Positions 48,327 to 58,546 of a stretch of 64,000 nucleotides of DNA are shown here, piece after piece; positions within the stretch are counted from its first letter, which is position 1, and each line of letters begins with the position of its first letter. The position numbers and the translations under genes were made by a program. Below the pieces are notes generated by a model. The model did not search any database and was not told the DNA's origin. It saw nothing but the letters and a program-made list of their open reading frames with translations. This DNA comes from Mesodorylaimus sp. YZB2_4. Taxonomy: Eukaryota > Nematoda > Enoplea > Dorylaimida > Dorylaimidae. The DNA is taken from contig JASANH010000285.1 in assembly GCA_030248295.1 (NCBI GenBank), positions 124,001-188,000 of the forward strand. The letters run 5' to 3'.

Positions 48327-50887
48327 GTGATGGCTAGTTCGTCATCCAGTGGGAACGACCCGGTACCGATCGAGGACCAGGCCTTGCCTGCTCGTACCAG
48401 TACGCCAGTGATGACGACATTCCGTCAGCAAGTCGATCAACTGTGCGAGGCCGCCAAAGAGCAATTTCGTAAAACGTTAGCCGAACGGTTCTGGACCGCA
48501 TTCGAAAATCAGTCGCCAGCTCAGGTTACACCAGCTCACCAATCGCGTGTGCGTCAGCAGACCCAGGGTCTGATCGATCATTTGTCCGCGCAGGCTGACT
48601 CAACTCCAGTCAATGAATTGGCCTGAGCCATCTTCGATAACGAGAACGAACGAATCGTCGCCCCTATTCCAATTGATGTGGCAGCGGGCTGAAGCAGAAC
48701 CCATGGACACGGTCACCAACGTCGAGCAAGTTCAGCCCAGGGCTGCTGATTCCGATCAAATGGAAACCGATCAATCAGAGTCGCGTCACGAAGACGACAT
48801 GATTATGGAAACCCAGCCGTCAGTCGACGATTTGCAAGTCATTGACGAGGTGCTCAACGAAGAATTCGAGGCCAAAGCTACAGGGCCTGGCCCGTTCGAA
48901 CAATCCGTCACGATGTCCAGTGAGACTGCGGCGCTCGATCGTCACGCCTACGAGCAGTACATGATGACGCCGGCTCGTGAAGAACACGCATCCCGACATC
49001 GCCTTGCGATCAAACTGAACGCTGCTATCGATCTGGCCCCAGACAAAGCCAAAGACGAAACGATGGATGGCACAAAGCCGAATCAAAAGGAAAGGTCGCT
49101 CGCCCATGACGCTGCTGCAGCGCATTACATCTCGACTCGATGCGGATGGAACGGCTTCCATCCATTGGAATTCCCGTTGGCTCGTTTGCACGTCAACAAT
49201 GGGTTGCGGCAAATCGGATTGCACCCGACTCGTTCCCGGAACGTTCTCATCAATTATGGTCGTACTCCGCCCGGGGCGGCTAGCTCAGAATGGGACGAAA
49301 TCGTCGATCAATTTGCGCACAGTGGTTTCTGTTCGATGGACATCGAGTGTTGGTCCATTCCAAAGCACAAATTCGAAATTCGAGATCCGAAGGACCCGGC
49401 CTCGAAGGTGATCGCGGCCTTGCCCGATAATATTACGGTTAGTCATTTGATTATGGTTGAAGAATGCGCCCTGCTCGTTGCGTTGATCAAGGATGCGGTG
49501 GATCCAAAACAGTTCCAGGCCTTGTCTGGTGTGCCTGGCATCAAGCACCCCGCCAAGAGGGGACCGTTCGTTCGAGTGATCACGATGTTCAATCCCAAAG
49601 GCGAATATCTGATGATCGATGTACTGCAACAGAAAGGAATCCCGCCTAAAGTCCTGGACTTGTACAGAACCCCCATTAGTCTCAAAGATTGTCGAAGATC
49701 AGAAATGATTGGGTATCATGGCCTTGCCAGGTTGCTGTCCTGTCCCGTTGGATGTGCTGGTCGATCGAATTCCGACTCGCAATTTGCACGTGTCGTACCC
49801 GATTTTGATGGACGCGCCAGAATGGACGGGCCAGGTCCGCGCTTATGCTTATCGATTGCGTTTGATTGCTCCAGAAGTGTTGCCGCCGTTGGTCTTGCCA
49901 AATACGCCCGAAGCAGGTCATCCGTTCAGAACGCTTGGTGAATTTTTGGCCGATTTGAATCGACTCGATCCGAAGTTAGATCCTACGGCCCAGCCATGTT
50001 GTCAAATGCTAGCTGATCAAGTCGATTGGTTGTCTAAAGAATTGAAATGGCAAATTGGATGGGAAACGCCCGCGGATCGTGAGAAACGTCTAAGGGACGA
50101 ACAAACGTTGAAAGAACAACAACAGCAAGAAGAAGCCGCCGAATACGCACGACAACAAGAATCCGTTTTGAGTCGGTTGGGTGCGCCGTCCAACGTCCGA
50201 ATTATTCGTCCATCAGCTGCTGCAGTTGCTAATGCTGCTAATGCCGCGTCATCGTCTGCACCGACTGTGCCTCGCTCGACGGCAAATCGCCCGCCTGCGT
50301 CGCAGCCAACGTCAAGATCGAGACTGCAAAGCGTCGTCACTGTCGTCAGACAAGCTCAGGCCATGCCTGCACCACCTGCTCAACCAGTTGCTTCGAGGCC
50401 TGCGCCTGTGGAACCACCTACCGCGCCGCCGAAAGTATTGGAAACCGCCCGTTTGTCGATCGATAGTCAAAATCGTCATTATTGGATCAAGCGATCGATG
50501 CCAATTTACAAACGGTTGCGAGATGCTCAATGGCAATGGAACGAATTGAACGCTGAAGAAAAGATCGCCTATCGTTTATTGGCCGATAGTCCACACCCTG
50601 ACGATACGGAACCAAACAAGGCCTTGCCTTTTGTGTTGCCCAAGCACGAATTTCAAGCCAATTTCTTGGGATCCACGTTCGCTGTTACGTTGGAAGCCGT
50701 CTACAATCAGATGGTTCAAGAAAGTGCCCCAGCTACGGCCATGCCGTCTCAAGATATTGCTCAAGCGAGTGCTTCGACTGCGGCTCAAGCTATGGATACG
50801 TCTCAATCGCCAATGTTGATCCCGACGCCTCGTCGTGGTGGTCGTCGCCGTCCATCTCGTTCGCGTTCGGTTCGACGTGATAAGTGA
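48327..50887 (+). pseudogene. Retroelement ORF2, broken, family unknown
   Basis: Coding character moves through three frames. It begins MASSSSSGNDPVPIED at 48327 and meets TGA at 48624-48626. The same frame stays coding-like for about 20 more codons, then the signal passes to the next frame near 48680 and again to the third frame at about 49709-49745, ending RSVRRDK at 50887. Each change is in the same direction. The product would be about 850 residues: a helical N-terminus, a middle part with CSMDIECWS and GEYLMIDVLQQ strands faintly like a DEDD exonuclease, a Gln/Ala/Pro-rich linker, and a C-terminal QWNELNAEEKIAYRLLAD segment faintly like an HMG box. None of these resemblances is secure. 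Breaks could be mutations, programmed shifts or sequencing errors. Confidence 0.6.
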
Positions 50888-51424
50888 AGAAAGGAGATCG
50901 TTTTGGAGGAAAGAATGGTTCAGCCCTTGGCTGCTCATCAGTACGGTATGTTGTGTTTTGTGTGAGACTTATCATGTATAATCATAGTCGTAGTTAGGAC
51001 CGCACGGGTTATGTAAGTCACGCGCTGTATAGTATTGATTGGAGTTCCAGGACTTTCCTGCTAAGCCTTGTGAATAGTGGGCCCCCCTTTGGGTAAGGGT
51101 GTGGCTATTGATAGTCTTATCATTGATAATCATTTTATGTAGCGTGTATTTTGAATGTGCGTATCTGATATCGACTGGGACGGGTAGCGGGTCACCAGTC
51201 TAAGCTAACTCTCTTTCGAAACTGGGATTTCAACTGTTGCAGTCATGGCTCGGTCCTTGACCGCAAAGTCCATCCAGTTAGGGGCCCAATGTTGGGCCGA
51301 GTCCCTCATTGTGGTGACCCAAAGGCTAAGAAGACCTCGGTAATAGGAGCGAGATCCTGGTGCCGTCGAGACTTCTACCGACTGGTGGACAGTGGAAGTC
51401 CACGGATTGTGGGCAAGATAGCCA
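50888..51424 (+). other. Retroelement 3' untranslated region
   Basis: No gene. Bases 51094-51109 repeat 16 bases of the LTR start (TAAGGGTGTGGCTATT) outside the LTR. The bases just before the right LTR (GGGCAAGATAGCCA) are a poor match to a polypurine tract. Confidence 0.6.
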
Positions 51425-51734
51425 TGTAAGGGTGTGGCTATTCGAATTTGGTTTGCCCCCCCTCTCTTTTTCGATCTGGTGACCCAGACGGCCTTGCCGG
51501 TGAGTCAGACACTTCCTTCCTGCCCGTCTCTAGTTAGCCACGCCTTGCGTGCTTATGATTGGTTGCCTTGCCATTTGATGTATCTATGCGCCAGTGCTTT
51601 GTTGTCTGCCGAGGTTTCGTCAGCCAGTCTGTATTGTGTGTCTGTCCCGTGCGGTTGTAGAATAAAGAGGTCTCGGTTGACTCGTTTACGTCTGCTATCG
51701 TACGGCACCTAGCTCGACTCGCTAGGTTACCACA
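51425..51734 (+). repeat. 3' LTR
   Basis: 310 bases with the same ends as the left LTR. Differences lie at the CAT(C/T)TGATG, GTCTG(T/C)CGAG, CGAG(A/G)TTT and CAG(T/C)CAG positions, plus one extra G in CTCGGTTGAC. Confidence 0.93.
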
Positions 51735-51738
51735 GTAT

Positions 51739-53385
51739 CACTTCCAAGACGAGCAAGATGCTTGGAAAGAAGTCCGGATAGATCGTCATGTGGAAGAAGC
51801 CGACCTGACCGCTACCGCGAGACGTCATGATGATGTGATTCCGAGTGCCTACTGTATATGTGTGAATGAGCCATCTGATCTGTTCGTGCGCTAATCAGAA
51901 TGAAATTCAAACCTGAAATCACAATTGGGAAAGTCGACTTCTCAAAAACGCGAAAAGAATAAAAAGGCCGACATCATGTTCATACTCATGCTTTTCATCA
52001 CCAAACGCAGATGTACGCGCTGGGATATAAAAGGACAAAGGCTACCTTCGGGCAATATGCTGTCCACTGGCGCTCTACTGCACTACCCATGAGCACTTTC
52101 TGCCCAAGGCTCTTTTGACTGAGCATTCAAGCTCATCAGTTGCCATGACTTGCCACATACAGTATTACATTAAACGAGCGATATTTCTGAAAGCATCACC
52201 CCTCAGTGAACCCTCAGCGCAACTGAACGATAGAGACCCAGTTGGTTTTCAGCAACGATGCGACCACTAGCCCATGGGCAGGTGTATTGTTTCCTTAATG
52301 GAGCCATAACAACAATTACTGCATCAATGGGAGAATTTGAGCGGATTCCAGAAGCACGAGATCGATGGTCGATGGTCAGCGAGCGAATTGGAGATGCGCA
52401 TTGAAAACAGATGGTCATGCGTGAGGAAGGTTTCATGGTTCTCAGCAAGCCTATTGCTGAGAACCATGGAGCTCTGTCCTACAGGAACAAGAAAATCCTC
52501 GCACGGTTGGACTTTTCTGAGTGGCTTGTGGCAAAGCATGTGTCATTGTTGTCGGAATAGCACAAGGTCAGATATCTACAGTACAGTCGTGGGACAGCAG
52601 CTTCATACTGAACTTACAAGCGAAAGGTCAAAGGCTTATTGTAGCCCTGGCCTGGTAGAAAGGCTTTTTCCTTCAGCGTATCAGCGATTTAAGACACAGC
52701 ACATTATTCCTTAGGGCGAGTATGCGCGTCCCTGGGCCAGGTCCGACATCAGGTACCCGAACCCGACTTTTCCGGTGCGGGAAAAGGTCAGGTTTGACCT
52801 CTCTCGGCTTGGGTCGGGTTTTGATTTTGGAGCTCCAAAAAACCCGAATTTTATGACTCACAAATGGAACAAAAATTTTTTAATACAGAATAACTTCTCA
52901 ATCTGCTTATACCAGTAGCCTGCTGTTTTGCACGTAATTCAGATAAAATTAACGTGAAAATACAGGAGATATATCTTCAGCATGAGAAATGAATACCTTA
53001 TGGAGGTGTTTCGCATTCCTGGCGCATCGAACAGAATCAAAGACAGTCCGTGGGGGCATCACTGGTTTTACCATGGCAGAAACCGTGGTGAAACAGTCCC
53101 CAGGTGTGAAAATATGGTAGGGGTGTGATAATCAGGATATCTATTTTTCTCTCTCGGTCTGCCTGCCACTGTCGTGAGCACGTGCTGTGTTGCTTCTGGG
53201 AGTAGACTGAAACCTTGCTCCTGTAGTCCAACGTTGCTGAAGTGCGACATGGAAGCTTACCTCAGCATCCAACTGTGGCCACCCCTCTGACTGACCAAAA
53301 TCCACGGGCGGGGCCAGATGGCCGAAACAAGTAACTAAGACAATATAAAGTTTCCGCAGGATATGTGACAGGCAGTTGCAGCCAC
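51739..53385. other. Intergenic region right of the retroelement
   Basis: I see no conserved gene. A perfect hairpin lies at 52432-52466. The open frame 52337-52714 spans the hairpin and has no recognisable homology. Confidence 0.45.
52432..52466. repeat. Perfect 15-bp hairpin
   Basis: CATGGTTCTCAGCAA, a five-base GCCTA loop, then the exact complement TTGCTGAGAACCATG. There is no T tract after it; its role is unknown. Confidence 0.8.
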
Positions 53386-53640
53386 TTACGCTCTAAAGTA
53401 TCGATCCCTCATCTGCTCCCTCATCACCTGCCCCTCTGGCGAGCGCACGAAGGCCAGGGCCCTTGAGTTCTAGCGGGCTTTTTCTTCTGTGGACAAAGCT
53501 CGCCAGGCCTCCTGAATGGAAATGCGAACGCCATCCGCTTGTCTTCGGTAATCAGCCGCAAAATGGGTATATCCTACAATGTAGCATTCTTTGAGGGAAA
53601 AAACATTCGCCCTACCATTATAGCTGAAGCGGAAAGGCAT
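53386..53640 (-). pseudogene. HMG-box-like small ORF with internal stop
   Basis: From ATG 53640 to TAA 53386 the minus strand encodes 84 codons broken by one TAG at 53472-53470. The centre, YTHFAADYRRQADG followed by QEAWRALSTEEKAR, matches the HMG-box pattern (aromatic-xx-F-xx-(D/E)YR, W-xx-LS-xEEK); the TAG falls where HMG boxes have a conserved Tyr, so a one-base change would explain it. A GTAAGT donor overlaps the end and GTAG (an acceptor) precedes GYTHF, so it may be one exon of a longer gene. Family assignment is tentative. Confidence 0.35.
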
Positions 53641-53816
53641 TTTGCGCCAATTATTTTTGTCCCGCCAAAATCATAAAAATTATTTGCACAGTCTTTTTCT
53701 CTTTTTGTGAGAAGGTTACCCTAATTAGTAGTACTGCAGATCAATCAAAATTCTTTAAACAGACTGAAGGTTTCAACCTGGAATAACATAGCATACAATT
53801 TCATGAGCTGCTTATA

Positions 53817-53836
53817 TCATCATCATCATCATCATG
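53817..53836. repeat. ATC microsatellite
   Basis: About six perfect copies of ATC (TATCATCATCATCATCATCATG). Confidence 0.85.
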
Positions 53837-54089
53837 TTTTACTGATACCTGAAACACTAAGAGTGCACTCGAGCAGGTACAGACACGAAACAAAGAAAAA
53901 TTATATTACCCAGCAATCCGAAAATGTAAAAATGAAGACAAAATAAATGCAAGCGAACATAAATACAAACAACAGATAAATAACCACGAATATGGAAATC
54001 GTAAAAATGCACGAAAACACCGTCATCGTCGTGCCACGCTACCATGCCCATCGGCCCAGTACAACCGCCACCACAAATGACTCCACGCC

Positions 54090-54921
54090 GTCATAGTGGT
54101 CTGATTGTGAGGGGCAAACATATGGAAAGTGTCGTGTAAGACGGATGACTTGAGGTCGCTAGAGCACTAAAAACACGGCTAGTAACTGTAAAATCTGTTC
54201 CGGTCGCGACGCTTACAGATTGCCAGATTGCGAACGGCATTTCACGAGTTTTGTAAAAAAACCGTATCGTGGACCTTTGCACGGAAATCGCCCTTGTACT
54301 CGAACGGACACGGCCACACTGCTTCTTCTGGAGACCAAATCATAACACCAGCCGCGTTTGAAGTTGCATCCACTGAAATCGCCCGAAGTTGAAGTCGCAG
54401 TCACTTCATCTTAAGTTGATATCGATCCCTTCTCCAAAATAAAGTTGACGCCTTCTGTTCGAACTGTCGACATCCAACAATAAGCTGCTACCACTGTCTT
54501 ATTTGTCGACCACATGTTCGGTTGCACTTGAACCAGCTGATCACCACCCCAGTTCATCCATCAATCGAACAACGTCGTGGCACTTCTTCGGCGATTCACT
54601 TTCCAAATGTGTGACATCTTCGTGGACCGAATAGCCAAAGCAGAAAGACGTGTAGGTGCTAATTCGGCGGTGAAGCTTTTGGCATTTCCATGCACTGACC
54701 GACTCCAATGGATGGATGGGCACACACATTTTCGCTGTTCCCACAGCAATGAACTCGGTTGGCTGATCGAGACATTCCTTTTTCTTTGGAACATGAATCA
54801 CTCGCCCTCCTCGCTGCCTTGAACAGTAAAGAAACGTCGGCGATTCAGCCGCAACCAAATGCGAAATTGTCAGGAGCACAAATAGTAACATTTCTAAAAA
54901 AAATTGATACTGACCCTGCAT
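54090..54921 (-). pseudogene. Decayed envelope/glycoprotein-like gene (endogenous viral or retroelement origin)
   Basis: A 126-codon minus-strand frame (54921-54541) starts with a hydrophobic signal-like stretch (MLLFVLLTISHLVAA) and has six spaced cysteines in a secreted-protein pattern. Its TGA at 54541-54543 is immediately followed, in another frame, by further coding-like sequence down to about 54213, rich in Cys, Trp and Gly and interrupted again by a stop. The cysteine and aromatic spacing recalls envelope-type glycoproteins carried by invertebrate BEL/Pao elements and related to chuvirus glycoproteins. No fusion segment or anchor is identifiable and no polymerase lies nearby, so this is a relic. 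The family call is from memory of the pattern only. Confidence 0.4.
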
Positions 54922-56156
54922 TTAAGGTGATCTTTGCTCACCCAAAGATGCGCTCCAATATGTTCGGAATATATTACGCTAACAATAAGTGTGGCTATGC
55001 ATCTGTACGATCCATACTCTATATTACACAACGTGATTCTGGTTTTATCAAAAATAAGGAGGGTGTCTGACAACAAGTTGGCTTTGTGATAATGCGGGGG
55101 TGCTGCATAAAGTCAAATACTGGCTGTTGGGTAGAACGTCAGTTTTTATGGCTCCAAGGCCGTTTTGATGTGTGCAGTCCATGTGACTATTCAGTCGCTT
55201 TGTTCAAAAGATTGTTTGTCATCAAGAGCGCCAGGAAATCTGAAACTTGAGCAACGAGCTGTCATTCATGCTAAAGAACAAAGTTGCCACTGCGTGGTGG
55301 CACTTCCATAAATAGTCATGGGCTCATCATGGTCTATATTATATCTGCGTCAGCTTTGTTCTTTAGCATCATATATCGAATGATAGCTCAGTCAGTGGTC
55401 AATTTCAAGGTTTCGCAACTGAAGCAGGCAATGCTGACCTTTGGTCCCAAGTACCCGTAAAGCCTAAACAAATCAGGCAGAAGGTGTCATTTCCGGACTG
55501 CAGTTGCTCAGAAATAATTCGCCTTTCGTCGCCTCCCCAAGCGGTTAGCGCGGCCTCCATGGTAGATGAGAGTTGCTTCGAGCCAGCCAGTAATGCTGCT
55601 TATTGGCCTGGTGTTAGCCGACGGAACCTATCGACCAAATGTGGGTCGTCTTGCCGACTTGTTGTGGATGACGCGAACGAAATCGATGATGGGCTTGGAT
55701 CACGGCGGCCACGTCGCTTACCTCGACGAACGACTTCTTCGGCGAGGTTTTGCATTCTCTGCAATAATCTGCTGTCAAAATCAAGCTGTTGGATCAAATC
55801 ACAACACCGACCTTGGCGAGCCCGCGCACCAGACCACCACGGGCTCCGCCTGCTTCTTCAGCGCACCTGCGCCTAGTACGCAATTGAACATTATCCCCTG
55901 GCATAATTAGTAACAACTGAAGCCAAGCCCAAAGTGCGAACCATGTACATGGAGGACATGAAGTTTCCAAAAGGGGACAAAATGAGGGTGCATTAGCTCC
56001 CTGCAACCAGTCAAACAGCGCTTTGCAATGCGGAAGTTTTTACTTTTGGCAACTCACTTGCTAAACATGGTCGTAGAACAAGTTCATGACAATGCAGAAA
56101 GATAACCCTACTTGTCAGTCATTGGCTCTAACTCTGGGACTAAAAACTGCCCAACA
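54922..56156. other. Intergenic region with an imperfect inverted repeat
   Basis: No gene recognised. A palindromic structure lies at 55257-55388, and a plus-strand tRNA-like fragment (AAGCGGTTAGCGCGGCCTCC with TTGCTTCGAGCC) lies at about 55525-55600. Confidence 0.45.
55257..55388. repeat. Imperfect inverted repeat, about 27-bp arms
   Basis: AGCTGTCATTC plus ATGCTAAAGAACAAAG (55257-55283) pairs with CTTTGTTCTTTAGCAT (55354-55369) and, after an eight-base insertion, GAATGATAGCT (55378-55388, one mismatch). It could be a small non-autonomous DNA element or a hairpin. Confidence 0.65.
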
Positions 56157-58380
56157 TTACAAGTATCCGTCTTCACATTCTTCATAGTCGCTAGCGCCAC
56201 TATCTAATCCACTGATGACATCTAGAACGGCTTCGCCGTTTTCACCCTCATCGTCCGCACTCGCACCTTTCGACACCACTTCCGACGGGACTGTACGGCT
56301 TAAACGAGTCAATTGACGATGGCATCGAATCACCTCCTTTCTTTCTTCATCGCCAATCGCCGTATTCTTCGGCAGCTCCCGCGGGTCATTGATGAATACG
56401 GGACCAGGCGCTGTGATACTGGAAGTGAATTGAGCTGTCGTGGTCACTCGTTCATGCACGATTGCAGCCAACAAATGGGGCAAGTGCTCGTAGAGGTTCG
56501 CCCGCTTGCGCGGTCGAGCAACTTGCTTTTTGGCCCGCTTTGACCAATGTAGTTCGTATACGGGTTGATGAGTGACTGGATCGCGAACGATTGGTCGACG
56601 AACATTGTTATTCCAGTCCATCATGGCAAGCCTTTTTCTTGTTACGGAACTTACCCAGTCGAAGTAGGCTCGCTTCGGCGTATAGGACAGCGACTGACCG
56701 TTGAAAGACTCCACCAACGATGTGAGTCTGAAGAGGAAGGCGAAAACATTGTACAAAGGGGTCATAGGCCAAAAAGCGTGCTATGCCAATTAATATGGTC
56801 ACTGGGCATCTATGGTCGTAGGTTCAGATTTACCCAAACTTATCGACATCTTACCGAAAGTTCAGATACAGTGGAATGTCTTTCAAAAGCTTGGGATCAC
56901 CGACCACTTGCTGGATGTTCTTGAGGTACTTCTGCCCCGGCTCGAGATTCGAGATCATCCAGGCCCCGCTCGTGCGGTATACCATGCTCGCACCTTCCGA
57001 GCGGCCACTCGTGCTCGCCCTGGCAATGGTGCAATATGAACATCCAAAGAGCTTGCAATGTCAAACATTGTGAGGTACCATATAACTCCACAGATAAACC
57101 AAGTACGGGCCATGGAGTCAACTCCCGGACTCTGCGGGTGTGAATCAAAGGAAAACGACGGCCGCAGAGACCCCTTTGAAACGTACTAGTCGAAGTCCCA
57201 CGCCAACACCACAGGCCTGCCAAATGGGATGGACTAGACAGATTCAAAGGATGGCTCAACAAAAATTTAGAGCAATTAGTTGGAGAACGAGTGGACGCTT
57301 GGGAGAGCACCCATCTCACCCGGGCTATTCCCTGACTGAGGGGAGAGGGGCCAGTTCCTTGAGCCAGTGCACCAATATACCAGAGAGCATAGATCATGCA
57401 TTGTCCATGCTTATTACACTATTCCATGGCTCCTCCTCACCGACTTCTGAGCCAGCGGCCCTGGCTAAACTCCTCGAGAATTTCAGGCGCGCACACGTGA
57501 CAACATTTCCAAGAGCGTCATGCACACAAAAGCAAGAACTAATGAAAGAATAATTACCCGAAATTCCATGGCGTCGCCACCCGAGTTTTTTGTGAGCACC
57601 AAAAAAAAATGATTCTCCATTTTCCGAGCCCACTTGAATTAGTTCTCTCTTTCAGCTTTTGGGACGCTGAGCTGAAACGATCAAAGCAGTTAGCGTGGGC
57701 AGACGAGCAAGGGCGATATCAGTTTTATGACAACTCAACTATAGGTCCCATTCACTCGTGAGACCGATTGGAAACTCAGTCAGATTCAGATAAACTTATA
57801 TGAACTCCATCCTATGCACAACCCCGTTTTAATTTGCATAGTCACAGGGCCTGAACGTGCATAAATGAGGCACATGCACTTTCCGCCAGAAGAGCTTTTC
57901 CGAAGTTCTTCGCTCGATGCCAGACATCGAGTTCGTGCTGCATGTCTTGGCAGATGATGCACAGGAGCTGATGATACTCATTAATGCCAGCGTCCGGGAA
58001 ATCGGCCAAGATTTTTTTGTTGCAGCAATAAACGTGCCAGGATCATCCTTCGACAACACCAACAGTCGTAGGAGAGACTTGTTTTGATCGGTGACGATCT
58101 CCTTCACATCCATACCGAGGCAGGTGTAGCTTTTGATAATGGATCGTAGTGTTGCAGCAATCTCCATCGTCAGCCTTTTGTTGTCCGTCTGCCGTTTTTC
58201 AGCCACCTCTACTGAAGCTGTGCAAATCCGGAATGACACTGCAGCTATCACAGACAATAACAGTGTGACATATCAAACTCACGCTGAACTCTCAGTTTCA
58301 CCAGTTTCAGCATGCACGGTCGCCACCACCATGCTCGCCACAGTGCAATACGTTGCACATTTGCCCTAAAACAGAATAGG
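56157..58380 (-). pseudogene. Decayed DNA-transposon transposase
   Basis: Reading right to left, successive fragments in changing frames match in order a transposase type common in invertebrates and fish. Near 58300 is a YCTVASMVV strand. At 58110-58060 LGMDVKEIVTDQNKSL carries the TD of the catalytic core. At about 57950-57880 HELDVWHRAKNFGKALL is the conserved DVWHxxK helix. At about 57020 HEWPLGRCEHG follows, then NLEPGQKYLKNIQQVV. After a GTAAG/CAG intron (about 56727-56848) comes RLTSLVESFNGQSLSYTPKR, then LAMMDWNNNVRRPIV. The last exon runs open to a stop at 56157. At least two frameshifts separate the parts. The right side is cut off where gene B copy 2 similarity begins. Confidence 0.55.
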
Positions 58381-58546
58381 TGAATGCATGCTGGAAAGGC
58401 GCATGCACGTTACACTGTCTGAGTGCGTGGCCAGGGGTGCTCGGCCGAGTCTCCATTCTCTCGTCTGTCGTCATCGCTAGCGGTTGTGTGCCTTCGTGCT
58501 GTCTTCGTGAAAGCGTCAAACGAAACGAAATTCGTGAAAAATCGAA

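Larger units (their letters stand above)
41584..51734 (+). mobile_element. LTR retroelement, 10.15 kb, Gag-protease-dUTPase-PWWP, no reverse transcriptase found
   Basis: Bounded by two LTRs starting TGT and ending ACA, flanked by the direct repeat GTAT (41580-41583 and 51735-51738). A primer-binding site follows the left LTR. Internal content: leader (41893-42060), ORF1 (42061-46878), a 1.45-kb spacer with promoter-like sequence, a broken ORF2 (48327-50887) and a 3' untranslated part (50888-51424). I found no reverse transcriptase, RNase H or integrase motifs in either strand's long frames. It is therefore either non-autonomous, using a partner's polymerase, or has lost pol. No clear polypurine tract precedes the right LTR. 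The LTRs differ by four substitutions and one indel, so insertion was fairly recent. Confidence 0.88.

Noticed and set aside
48613-50887. ORF2 as a Maelstrom homologue (exonuclease-like plus HMG-like parts)
   Set aside because: The order of parts is reversed and neither resemblance is strong enough.
46879-51424. Reverse transcriptase or integrase in the retroelement
   Set aside because: Checked all long frames for the YxDD, RNase H and HHCC/DDE patterns and found none; a divergent domain cannot be fully excluded by eye.
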